From Planctomycetaceae bacterium (GTDB lineage: Bacteria; Planctomycetota; UBA1135; GCA-002686595): a stretch of 6,213 nt of DNA. The stretch's first letter is position 1. Each line of letters starts with the position of its first letter. The translations under genes and the position numbers were made by a program. Below are positions 1-6,104 of this stretch, piece by piece. Under the pieces are notes generated by a model. That model searched no databases. It worked only from the letters and a program-made list of their open reading frames with translations, and was not told where the DNA came from. The stretch is from NCBI GenBank assembly GCA_013360535.1, contig JABWBL010000218.1, forward strand, positions 1 to 6,213, in the 5' to 3' direction.

Positions 1-58
1 GTTCCGGGGCGCGACGGCAGCATCGCGCGGCCCGCGGGCGCACGACTAGGATGGAGGG

Positions 59-1861
59 ATGGCGCCCTCCCCCATCGCGCGCAGCCTCGTCGCCCTCCTG
101 TTCCTCGGCCAGCTCGGCGCCGTCGTGTGGTTCGACCGCGCCTCGCGCAAGGCCGTGGCCGTGCAGCCCGGCGCGAGCCTCGGCCTCAAGCTGACGGAGC
201 GCTCGCGCGAGCTCGGCATCCACTTCACGCACCGCGAGACGACACTCGATCCGCGCATCGACAACATCGCCGCGCACGTGTCGGGCATGGGCGCCGCGGT
301 GGCGCTGGTCGACTTCGACGGCGACGGCTGGACCGACCTGTACGCGACCTCGAGCCGCTTCGGCAGCCCGAACGCGCTCTACCGCAACATGCAGGGCCGC
401 TTCAGCGACGTAGCGGGCGAGCTCGGCCTCGCGGACCTCAACCGCGAGGGCGATGGCGTGTCGATGGGCTCGGTCTGGGCCGACGTCGATGGCGACGGCC
501 GCGAGGACGTGTTCGTGTACCGCTGGGGTTTCCAGAAGCTGCTCCTCAACCGCGGCGACCGCTTCGAGGACGTGAGCGAGCGCTCCGGCCTGCGGCGCTG
601 GATGAACGCGAACAGCGCCTGCTGGCTCGACTACGACCGCGACGGCGACGTCGACCTGTACGTCGCGGGCTATTTCCGCGACGACATCGACATGTGGAAC
701 CTCGCCTCGACGCGCATCATGCAGTCGAGCTTCGAGTTCGCGACCAACGGCGGGCACAACGTGCTGTTCCGCAATCGCGGCGACGGCACGTTCGAGGACG
801 TGACGGCGGCGATGGGCTGCGACTCGACGCGCTGGTCACTCGCGGTCGCGGCCGCGGACATGGATGGCGACGGCTGGATCGACCTGTACGTCGCCAACGA
901 CTACGGGCCGGAAGAGCTCTTCAAGAACCGCAACGGCGAGCGCTTCGAGCTGCTCGGCGGCATCGGCCTCGAGGAGTCGTCGAAGAGCGGCATGAGCGTG
1001 ACGCTCGGCGACTTCGAGAACGAGGGGCGCTACGGCGTCTACGTGACGAACATCTCGAAGGAGCGTTACCTGTTCCAGGGCAACAACCTGCGCCGCAACC
1101 GCCTCGCCGATCGCGGCAAGCTCTACAACATCGCCGACGCCTCGAGCTCCGCCGCGCGCGCGATCGTCGACTGCGGCTGGGCCTGGGGTGCGCAGTTCGG
1201 CGACCTCGACAACGACGGGCGGCTCGACCTGTACGTGGTCAACGGCTTCGTGTCGGCCTCGAAGGAGCACGACTACTGGTACGGCATGAGCAAGGTCGCC
1301 GGCGGTGCGGGCGAGATCTTCGAGGACGCGACCAAGTGGGAGCCGATGGGCGACCGCAGCCTGTCGGGTTACGAGCCGAGCCGCGTGCTGCTCAATGAAG
1401 GCCAAGGCAAGTTCCGCGACGTCGCTGCGGCGGTCGGGGTCGACGACCTGTACGACGGCCGCGCGGTCGCTTTCGCCGACCTCTCCAACCGCGGAGCGCT
1501 GGACGCGATCGTCGCCAACCAGAAGGGGCCGCTGCTCGTGTATTCGAACGAGGTCGATCCCGCACGCGAGTGGGTGCAGCTCAAGCTGCGCGCGCGCGGT
1601 CAGAACACGGCGGCGATCGGCGCGGAGGTCGAGCTCGAGTGGCTGCGCACCGACGGCGCCGGAGAGCGCGCGCACAAGCAGGTGCAGTGCGTGCAGGCCG
1701 GAAGCGGCTTTTGCGCCCAGAACGACCGGCGCCTGCATTTTGGCCTGGGCGCCGGCGCGCAGGTGCGCTCGGCCGTCGTACGCTGGCCTTCGGGACACGT
1801 GCAGGTGCTCAGGAATCTCGCGACCCGCCAGCTGCACGTGATCGAGGAACCCCAGCCGTGA
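59..1861 (+). CDS. CRTAC1-family FG-GAP beta-propeller with C-terminal ASPIC/UnbV domain
   Basis: The product is 600 residues. Residues 8-25 form a hydrophobic stretch after Arg8 with no clear cleavage site, so it is probably a signal anchor placing the rest in the periplasm. Calcium-binding FG-GAP/VCBS loops of the form DxDxDGxxD begin near residues 85, 142, 191, 267 and 382. Two degenerate copies sit near 318 (DFENEGRYG) and 474 (DLSNRGALD), giving seven blades. Residues 518-580 match the ASPIC/UnbV domain: an NTAAIGA start, a GSGFCAQNDRRLHFGLG core and the RWPSG end. An in-frame TAG at 47-49 means the start cannot lie further upstream, and ATG 59 is the first in-frame start, preceded by AGGA/GGAGGG. 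It overlaps the next gene, a membrane protein, by four bases. Homologues in enediyne clusters are called UnbV (E4); elsewhere the family is widespread and mostly uncharacterised. The role is likely extracytoplasmic protein-protein or ligand contact; no enzymatic residues are recognised. The family call is secure, the function is not. Confidence 0.93.
   Translation: MAPSPIARSLVALLFLGQLGAVVWFDRASRKAVAVQPGASLGLKLTERSRELGIHFTHRETTLDPRIDNIAAHVSGMGAAVALVDFDGDGWTDLYATSSRFGSPNALYRNMQGRFSDVAGELGLADLNREGDGVSMGSVWADVDGDGREDVFVYRWGFQKLLLNRGDRFEDVSERSGLRRWMNANSACWLDYDRDGDVDLYVAGYFRDDIDMWNLASTRIMQSSFEFATNGGHNVLFRNRGDGTFEDVTAAMGCDSTRWSLAVAAADMDGDGWIDLYVANDYGPEELFKNRNGERFELLGGIGLEESSKSGMSVTLGDFENEGRYGVYVTNISKERYLFQGNNLRRNRLADRGKLYNIADASSSAARAIVDCGWAWGAQFGDLDNDGRLDLYVVNGFVSASKEHDYWYGMSKVAGGAGEIFEDATKWEPMGDRSLSGYEPSRVLLNEGQGKFRDVAAAVGVDDLYDGRAVAFADLSNRGALDAIVANQKGPLLVYSNEVDPAREWVQLKLRARGQNTAAIGAEVELEWLRTDGAGERAHKQVQCVQAGSGFCAQNDRRLHFGLGAGAQVRSAVVRWPSGHVQVLRNLATRQLHVIEEPQP
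1844..1849 (+). promoter_or_regulatory. Shine-Dalgarno for the UnbU-like gene
   Basis: GAGGAA lies inside the last codons of the propeller gene and ends 8 bases before GTG 1858. This supports GTG 1858 as the true start rather than the in-frame ATG at 1936, and indicates translational coupling. Confidence 0.7.
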
Positions 1862-2736
1862 CCAGCGCCACCGCCTCCATCGGACAGCCGCCGGCCGCCA
1901 AGCCCGGCTTCTTCGCGAGCCTCAAGCCGCAGCACATGGTCAGCGCGCTCGTCACGTTCTTCCTCGTGATGGGCCAGTGGCGCTACCAGATCATCAAGTC
2001 GTACCCGCTGACCGGCGTCGCGCTGATCGACGACTACCTCGTGCTCTACGCGTGCCTCGGCACCGCCATGATCGCCGAGGCGCTGCTCTCGCGTTCGCTG
2101 CGCGGCACGTGGCCGAGCGTGCTCTCGGCCTACATCGCCGGCAACTCGATCGTGATCCTGCTCAAGCCCCAGGGCGGCCTGTGGGCCTACGTGCTCGCCG
2201 TCGCGATCTCGATCACGTCGAAGTACGTGCTCACCTACCGCGGCCGGCACCTGTGGAACCCGACCAACTTCGCGATCAGCTTCCTGCTGCTCGCCGCGCC
2301 CGGCTCGATCGCGATCCTGAGCCACGAGTGGGGCAACGAGCCGTGGACCGTCGGCCTGATCTGGGCCGTCGGCCTGCTCGTCGTGCACCGCGCGAAGCTC
2401 CTGCACATCACGTTCACGTACCTCGTGAGCTTCGTCTCGCTCGGTTTCCTGCGCGCCGCGATCACCGGCCACGACTGGCTGACCGAGATCACGCCGGTCA
2501 CGGGCCCGATGTACCAGATGCTGATGTTCTTCATGCTGACCGACCCGCGCACGACGGTCAGCACGCGCAAGGGCCGCATCACGGTGGTCGTGCTCATCGC
2601 CATCCTCGAATGCATGCTGCGCCTCGCGAACGACTACGGCCAAGGCTGGGCCGCGCCGTTCGCGACCGCTCCCGCGATCTACGCGCTCGCGATCATCGGC
2701 CCGCTCGCGATGTGGCTCGAGTTGCGCAAGAAGTGA
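1858..2736 (+). CDS. UnbU-like polytopic membrane protein (RnfD/NqrB-related)
   Basis: The product is 292 residues and starts at GTG, overlapping the preceding stop as GTGA. About ten hydrophobic segments are visible, near residues 27-41, 58-77, 88-102, 107-126, 137-154, 163-177, 181-200, 214-228, 241-255 and 264-286, so it is an integral inner-membrane protein. The motif HLWNPTNFAI (131-140) and the stretch FFMLTDPRTTVSTRKGR (224-240), followed by a helix rich in small and aliphatic residues, resemble the C-terminal half of RnfD/NqrB subunits (the TDP...T..GR signature). No S-G-A-T motif, where FMN is covalently attached to Thr in RnfD and NqrB, is present. Homologues beside UnbV proteins in enediyne clusters are called UnbU (E5). 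No other Rnf or Nqr subunit is nearby, so this is not a standard Rnf complex. The coupling suggests it works in the membrane with the anchored propeller, perhaps in electron transfer or cofactor binding; that role is inferred. Database labels may read RnfD-like or UnbU. Confidence 0.88.
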   Translation: MTSATASIGQPPAAKPGFFASLKPQHMVSALVTFFLVMGQWRYQIIKSYPLTGVALIDDYLVLYACLGTAMIAEALLSRSLRGTWPSVLSAYIAGNSIVILLKPQGGLWAYVLAVAISITSKYVLTYRGRHLWNPTNFAISFLLLAAPGSIAILSHEWGNEPWTVGLIWAVGLLVVHRAKLLHITFTYLVSFVSLGFLRAAITGHDWLTEITPVTGPMYQMLMFFMLTDPRTTVSTRKGRITVVVLIAILECMLRLANDYGQGWAAPFATAPAIYALAIIGPLAMWLELRKK

Positions 2737-2761
2737 GCGGAGCGAACGAGGCGAACGACGC

Positions 2762-4414
2762 TCACAGATCGACGACGAGCGTCGCTTCCGCGGAGGAGAT
2801 CGTGGTCTCCCCGAGCGTGCGGCCATCGTCCGAGAGGATCGTGACGGTCGACTGGAGCGGCGCGCGCAAGTGCCAGACGGAGCCGAAGCCGATCCGGGCC
2901 GAAGTGAGCCGCTCGCGGCCGTCGGGAGAGCGCACGACGACGGTGACGTCGCGCGGCGCGATGATCTCGGTGCGCACGAGCAAGAGCGGGAAGTCCGGTT
3001 CCAGCGCGAGCCCCTCGACGGGCGCGCGCACGTCCGCTTCCAGGCGCCAGTTGCCCTCGTAGCCCGATTCCAGCCGGTAGCTCGCGCCGGGAATGAGGCC
3101 GGAGAACTCGAAGGCTCCGCCAGCGAGCGGGCGGGAGCTGGCGCGCACCCACTCGAAGCGGCCGTCGATCCACGCGAACTCGAGGGCCCCGACGACGATG
3201 GGCTTGCCGCGCGGCGTGCGCTGCAGGTCCGCGGTGAGCGTCGCCTGGCGGTCGGGATCGCTCGAGTTCCAGGTGCCGCGGATGTGGGCGCCGAAGTCGA
3301 GCTCGAGTTGGCCGAGGTCGATGGCGCGGGAAGGCAGGTCAAGGGTCAGGGGACGGAGTCCCTCGGCGTAGAGCAGCAGCACGTGCGGCTGACCGCAGGG
3401 AAGGCGCAGGTGGAACTCGCCCTCGGGGCCTTCGGCCTGGGCCAGCGCGACATTCTCGAGCGGCTGGCCGTTGCGCAGCGAGAAGGCGACGACCTGCACG
3501 GGCAATTCAAGTTCGCGGGGCGCGCGCACCCGGCCGGTCACGGTGCAGAGCGGAGTGGTCTCGAAATCGGCGCGCAGGATCAGCTCGCCGTCCTTGGCGA
3601 GATCGGCGCGCGTGAACGTCACGATCGCACGCTCGCCCACCGGGGTCCACCCGGCCGGGAGCTGGTCGTCGTCGAAGTCCGACGCGACCAGGGTCAGGCG
3701 GCTCGCCGCGAAATCGGGCATCCGCATCCGGCCCAGCCCGCCGTCGCCCAGCACGCGCTCCATGTCGTGGTGCCCCTCGAGCACGCGGTACCCCATCCGC
3801 GCTCCCCCGCGCGCGGCCACCAGGTACTCGGGGTTCGACACGAGGATGTTCATCGCGCTCGGCCCGGCGCCCTCCTCGGCGCAGAGCCGGTCGACCAGCG
3901 CGATCGACGAGCGGAGCGCCGCCCGCGCGGTCGCCGCGTCCACGTTCGGCCGGTCGAGCTGGCCGCTGTCGTGCAGGAACGACAGGAAGAGGTGGAACAG
4001 GATCTCGCTGTCCGTCTCGCCGCGCAGGTCGCGCTGGAGGAACTGCGGCAGCGACTCGCTGAGCCGCGATCGAAGCCGGGCGAACGCCTCGACCGTGCCC
4101 GTGTGGGCGAACAGCCATTGCCGGTACCGGAACGGGTGCGTGTTCTCCGTGCGCAGGCTGCCGACCGTCGCGGCGCGGACGTGCGCCACGAGGATGTCCG
4201 CGCGCACGTCCCTGGTCATGTCGACAAGGCTGATCTCCGGGCGATCATCGATAGGTCGGCGCTTCAGGAGGATCTCCCCACCCTGGTAAAAGCCGACGCC
4301 CCACCCGGGCACGACGCCCGGCTTGCGACGGACGGTGAGGGCGCGCCCCTCGAGCTCGATGGCGCGGGCGCCGAGATCCGGACGGTTACCGATGAAGCCA
4401 ACGAGACGGGCCAT
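2762..4414 (-). CDS. Class II glutamine amidotransferase-like protein, catalytic Cys absent, with beta-rich C-terminal extension
   Basis: The product is 550 residues. Residues 1-270 follow the YafJ/EgtC-type class II glutamine amidotransferase pattern: MARLVGFIG at the start, GWGVGFY (37-43), HVRAAT (78-83), NTHPF (91-95), FAHTG (102-106), TDSE (134-137), SNPEYLVAARG (193-203) and an ASDFDDDQ...W region (244-256). Active members begin MC, with Cys2 as nucleophile, and carry HNG, whose Asn helps form the oxyanion hole. Here these are Ala2 and Thr105, so glutaminase activity is not expected. Residues 285-550 are beta-rich, with patterns such as GAFEFSGLIPGASYRLE (433-449) typical of carboxypeptidase regulatory-like or Cna-B-like sandwiches, in perhaps two or three copies. 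No signal peptide or membrane segment is seen, so it is probably cytoplasmic. YafJ-type proteins are usually about 250-280 residues, so this is a fusion. GAGGAG ends 6 bases before the ATG. It lies downstream of asnS and converges on the UnbU-like gene. The role is unknown; binding or scaffolding is possible. Confidence 0.87.
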   Translation of the reverse strand: MARLVGFIGNRPDLGARAIELEGRALTVRRKPGVVPGWGVGFYQGGEILLKRRPIDDRPEISLVDMTRDVRADILVAHVRAATVGSLRTENTHPFRYRQWLFAHTGTVEAFARLRSRLSESLPQFLQRDLRGETDSEILFHLFLSFLHDSGQLDRPNVDAATARAALRSSIALVDRLCAEEGAGPSAMNILVSNPEYLVAARGGARMGYRVLEGHHDMERVLGDGGLGRMRMPDFAASRLTLVASDFDDDQLPAGWTPVGERAIVTFTRADLAKDGELILRADFETTPLCTVTGRVRAPRELELPVQVVAFSLRNGQPLENVALAQAEGPEGEFHLRLPCGQPHVLLLYAEGLRPLTLDLPSRAIDLGQLELDFGAHIRGTWNSSDPDRQATLTADLQRTPRGKPIVVGALEFAWIDGRFEWVRASSRPLAGGAFEFSGLIPGASYRLESGYEGNWRLEADVRAPVEGLALEPDFPLLLVRTEIIAPRDVTVVVRSPDGRERLTSARIGFGSVWHLRAPLQSTVTILSDDGRTLGETTISSAEATLVVDL

Positions 4415-4420
4415 AGCGTT

Positions 4421-4426
4421 CTCCTC
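4421..4426 (-). promoter_or_regulatory. Shine-Dalgarno for the amidotransferase-like gene
   Basis: On the minus strand GAGGAG ends 6 bases before the ATG at 4414-4412, a strong site that fixes the start and so confirms Ala as residue 2. A CTCC at 4434-4431 on the minus strand could pair with the GGAG of this site (4424-4421) in a weak 4-bp stem. Confidence 0.7.
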
Positions 4427-4441
4427 GCGGGGAGGGGCTCA

Positions 4442-4452
4442 GGGGAAACCCC
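4442..4452. repeat. Short perfect hairpin GGGG-AAA-CCCC
   Basis: A 4-bp G:C stem with a 3-base loop, 28 bases upstream of the amidotransferase-like start codon, in its likely 5' untranslated region. It could fold in RNA but is short; chance occurrence is possible in such GC-rich DNA. Confidence 0.4.
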
Positions 4453-4455
4453 GTC

Positions 4456-4480
4456 GTGGGTCGAGCGAGAGTGGGTCGAG
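4456..4480. repeat. 10-bp direct repeat, 15-bp period
   Basis: GTGGGTCGAG occurs at 4456-4465 and again, identically, at 4471-4480, separated by CGAGA. It lies 42-66 bp upstream of the amidotransferase-like start codon. Tandem direct half-sites at a fixed period can be operators for response-regulator or activator dimers, but no known operator is recognised. Confidence 0.55.
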
Positions 4481-4495
4481 ATCCGCCCCCGGATC
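4480..4495. repeat. Perfect 6-bp stem hairpin (GATCCG-CCCC-CGGATC)
   Basis: Stem arms at 4480-4485 and 4490-4495 flank a CCCC loop. A second GATCCG copy at 4540-4545 could pair with the same CGGATC arm, giving two mutually exclusive folds. No T-run follows on either strand, so it is not a simple intrinsic terminator. Confidence 0.45.
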
Positions 4496-4550
4496 ACTTC
4501 TTGATACGACAGAGCCGCCCCGCAAGCTCCGCAAAAATGGATCCGACATG

Positions 4551-4589
4551 GCGCCGATGTGCGCGTGCGCGGCGGGCGCTCATCGGCGC
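4551..4589 (-). terminator. Possible asnS terminator or attenuator hairpin
   Basis: A perfect 9-bp inverted repeat, GCGCCGATG (4551-4559) and CATCGGCGC (4581-4589), encloses a 21-base GC-rich loop. Read on the minus strand it comes 107 bases after the asnS stop, and a run of five T (4537-4533) follows 13 bases later. The gap between stem and T-run is too long for a textbook intrinsic terminator, so the assignment is tentative. The structure could instead be an attenuator or processing stem ahead of the amidotransferase-like gene. Confidence 0.3.
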
Positions 4590-4604
4590 GCATCCGCGCT
4601 CACT

Positions 4605-4626
4605 CACGCGCGCGCGCACGCACGCA
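4605..4626. repeat. 22-bp alternating pyrimidine-purine tract
   Basis: An unbroken CA/CG alternation spans 22 bp. Shorter alternating runs lie nearby at 4557-4571, 4628-4637 and 4639-4649, the last containing the palindrome GCACGTGC (4640-4647). Such tracts favour Z-DNA under negative supercoiling, which is plausible in an intergenic region behind transcribing asnS. Confidence 0.5.
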
Positions 4627-4696
4627 GGTACGCGCATCCGCACGTGCATCGAGCGAAATTTACTCTTCTCTATGATTTCTGCGCGCGGCTGGCCAG

Positions 4697-6043
4697 CTAG
4701 GGAGACAGCCGGTTCAGCATCCGCGCGAACGGGATCGTCTCGCGCACGTGCGGCAGGCCGCAGATCCAGGCCACCGAGCGCTCCACGCCGAGGCCGAAGC
4801 CGGCGTGCGGGAAGGTCCCGTAGCGGCGCAGGTCGAGGTACCACTCGAACGCGGCGCGCGGCAGCTTGTGGTGCTCGATCGCCCGCTCGAGCACGCCGAG
4901 ATCGTCCTCGCGCTGCCCGCCGCCGATCACCTCGCCGTACCCCTCGGGCGCGAGCACGTCGACGCAGAGCGCGGCGCGCGTGTTCCCGGGATCGCGCTTC
5001 ATGTAGAAGGCCTTCACCTCCGCGGGGTAGCGGTGGACCATCACCGGGCGATCGTAGCGGCTGGAGATCACCGTCTCGTCCTCGCCGCCGAAGTCGTCCC
5101 CCCACGGGAAATCCAGGATCTCCGGCTCCCCCGGCGCGGCCGCCTTGCGCTTCTCCGCGCGCGCCGCGTTCAGGATCGCGACCGCCTCGTCGTAGTGGAT
5201 CCGCGGGAACGGCTTCTTCACGGCCTCTAGCTTCGAGACGTCGCGCTCCAGGACGGCGAGCTCCGGGCGGCGCCGCTCCAGCACCCGCTCGACGATGAAG
5301 CACAGGGTGTCCTCCGCGAGGTCCATGTCCCCCTCGAGGTCCATGAACGCCACCTCGGGCTCGACCATCCAGAACTCGGCGAGGTGCCGGCGCGTCTTCG
5401 ACTTCTCGGCGCGGAACGTCGGACCGAAGCAGTAGGCCTTGCCGAACGCCGCCGCCGCGGCCTCCATGTAGAGCTGGCCCGACTGGGTGAGGTACGCCTT
5501 CTCGCCGTGGTAGTCGGTCTCGAAGAGCGTGCTCGTCCCCTCGCACGCGTTCGGCGTCAAGATCGGCGCGTCCACCAGCGTGAAGCCGCGGCCGTCGAAG
5601 AAGTCCCGGATCGCCTGGATGATCGTGTGCCGCACCCTCATGATCGCGTGCTGGCGCCTGGACCGGAGCCACAGGTGCCGGTGATCCATCAGGAAATCGG
5701 TCCCGTGCTCCTTCGGAGAGATCGGATACTCGCCGGCCGTCGGGGCGAGCAGGCGGAAGGACTTCGTCGCGATCTCGAAGACGCCCGCGCGCTTCGGGTG
5801 CGCCTTCACCTCGCCGGTGATCTCGACGGCGCTCTCCTGCGTGACCTTGTCGGCCGCGGCGAAGGCCTCCTCGCCGACGTCACCCTTCGACATCACGCAC
5901 TGCACGATGCCGAACCCGTCGCGCAGCTCGATGAAGTGCAGCTTTCCGCTGGAGCGCTTGTTGTAAAGCCACCCGCGGAGCGTGACCGTCTGGCCGACGT
6001 GCGCGCCGAGATCATGGGTGGCGATGGCGGGGGCGTCCTTCAT
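4697..6043 (-). CDS. asnS: Asparaginyl-tRNA synthetase
   Basis: A class IIb synthetase of 448 residues that charges tRNA-Asn with asparagine in the cytoplasm. The N-terminal OB-fold anticodon-binding domain covers about 15-100 ([25 protein letters not shown]). Motif 1 is near 153-160 (GFTLVDAP). Motif 2 spans 209-230, with [21 protein letters not shown]; motif 3 is GFGLGVER (415-422). TQSGQLY (186-192) and [12 protein letters not shown] mark AsnRS rather than AspRS. Its length and the [22 protein letters not shown] and IGGGQR signatures resemble the compact Thermus-type AsnRS more than the 466-residue E. coli form. The start is ATG at 6043-6041, the only in-frame start nearby, with a natural AsnRS N-terminus. 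There is no clear Shine-Dalgarno before it. The stop is TAG. It is divergent from a lipoprotein gene and could be co-transcribed with the downstream amidotransferase-like gene. Confidence 0.97.
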   Translation of the reverse strand: MKDAPAIATHDLGAHVGQTVTLRGWLYNKRSSGKLHFIELRDGFGIVQCVMSKGDVGEEAFAAADKVTQESAVEITGEVKAHPKRAGVFEIATKSFRLLAPTAGEYPISPKEHGTDFLMDHRHLWLRSRRQHAIMRVRHTIIQAIRDFFDGRGFTLVDAPILTPNACEGTSTLFETDYHGEKAYLTQSGQLYMEAAAAAFGKAYCFGPTFRAEKSKTRRHLAEFWMVEPEVAFMDLEGDMDLAEDTLCFIVERVLERRRPELAVLERDVSKLEAVKKPFPRIHYDEAVAILNAARAEKRKAAAPGEPEILDFPWGDDFGGEDETVISSRYDRPVMVHRYPAEVKAFYMKRDPGNTRAALCVDVLAPEGYGEVIGGGQREDDLGVLERAIEHHKLPRAAFEWYLDLRRYGTFPHAGFGLGVERSVAWICGLPHVRETIPFARMLNRLSP

Positions 6044-6104
6044 GGGGCGCGAATAGCACGGTTTTGTTGCGGTGGATGCGCGCTCCGGCCAAAAATGGGG
6101 AACC
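6044..6104. promoter_or_regulatory. Divergent promoter region between asnS and a lipoprotein gene
   Basis: About 61 bp separate two divergent starts, so promoters for both should lie here or extend into the genes. On the minus strand TGCTATTCG (6058-6050) looks like a weak extended -10 only a few bases from the asnS ATG; no good -35 is seen. On the plus strand GGGGA (6097-6101) could serve as a ribosome site for TTG 6105. The exact promoter elements are not resolved. Confidence 0.35.

Larger units (their letters stand above)
4415..4696. other. Intergenic region between asnS and the amidotransferase-like gene
   Basis: These 282 bp are the longest non-coding stretch in the window. It lies downstream of the asnS stop and upstream of the amidotransferase-like start, both on the minus strand. 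It holds two small hairpins, a direct repeat, a larger inverted repeat, alternating purine-pyrimidine runs and one AT-rich island (4655-4680). No tRNA or other known RNA was recognised. The AT-rich island contains TAAATT on the minus strand, a possible -10, but with no recognisable -35, so no promoter is called. Reading frames that cross the region lack family features. Confidence 0.6.

Noticed and set aside
2..49. Possible tail of an upstream gene ending at TAG 47-49
   Set aside because: The frame is open for only 15 codons with no recognisable sequence; chance is enough in GC-rich DNA. It would put a gene 9 bp upstream of the propeller, so an operon continuing upstream cannot be excluded.
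836..1837. Open frame on the minus strand (333 codons) opposite the propeller gene
   Set aside because: No family features were seen, and the plus-strand frame carries periodic DxDxDG loops and an ASPIC/UnbV domain. It is explained by third-position GC bias.
2737..2761. Bidirectional terminator in the convergent 25-bp gap
   Set aside because: No inverted repeat or T-run is visible there; termination may be factor-dependent or lie within the coding ends.
1600..3342. 580-codon minus-strand frame running through the UnbU-like gene and into the amidotransferase-like gene
   Set aside because: It crosses two well-supported genes on opposite strands, is low-complexity Arg/Ser/Ala-rich and shows no domain.
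2870..4504. Long open frame (544 codons) on the plus strand opposite the amidotransferase-like gene
   Set aside because: Its composition is dominated by Arg, Ala, Gly and Glu with no recognisable domain, and it mirrors a minus-strand gene that has clear family motifs and a good ribosome site. Long antisense frames are expected in such GC-rich DNA.
4264..4593. Minus-strand frame containing HFCGACGAAL, like half of a zinc ribbon
   Set aside because: Only one CxxC pair is present, no second pair follows, and the frame overlaps the start of the amidotransferase-like gene out of phase. A coincidental motif is more likely; conservation in relatives would be needed to revive it.
4671..4676. TATGAT on the plus strand, like a -10 box
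   Set aside because: No -35 at a suitable distance, and transcription would run antisense into the 3' end of asnS.
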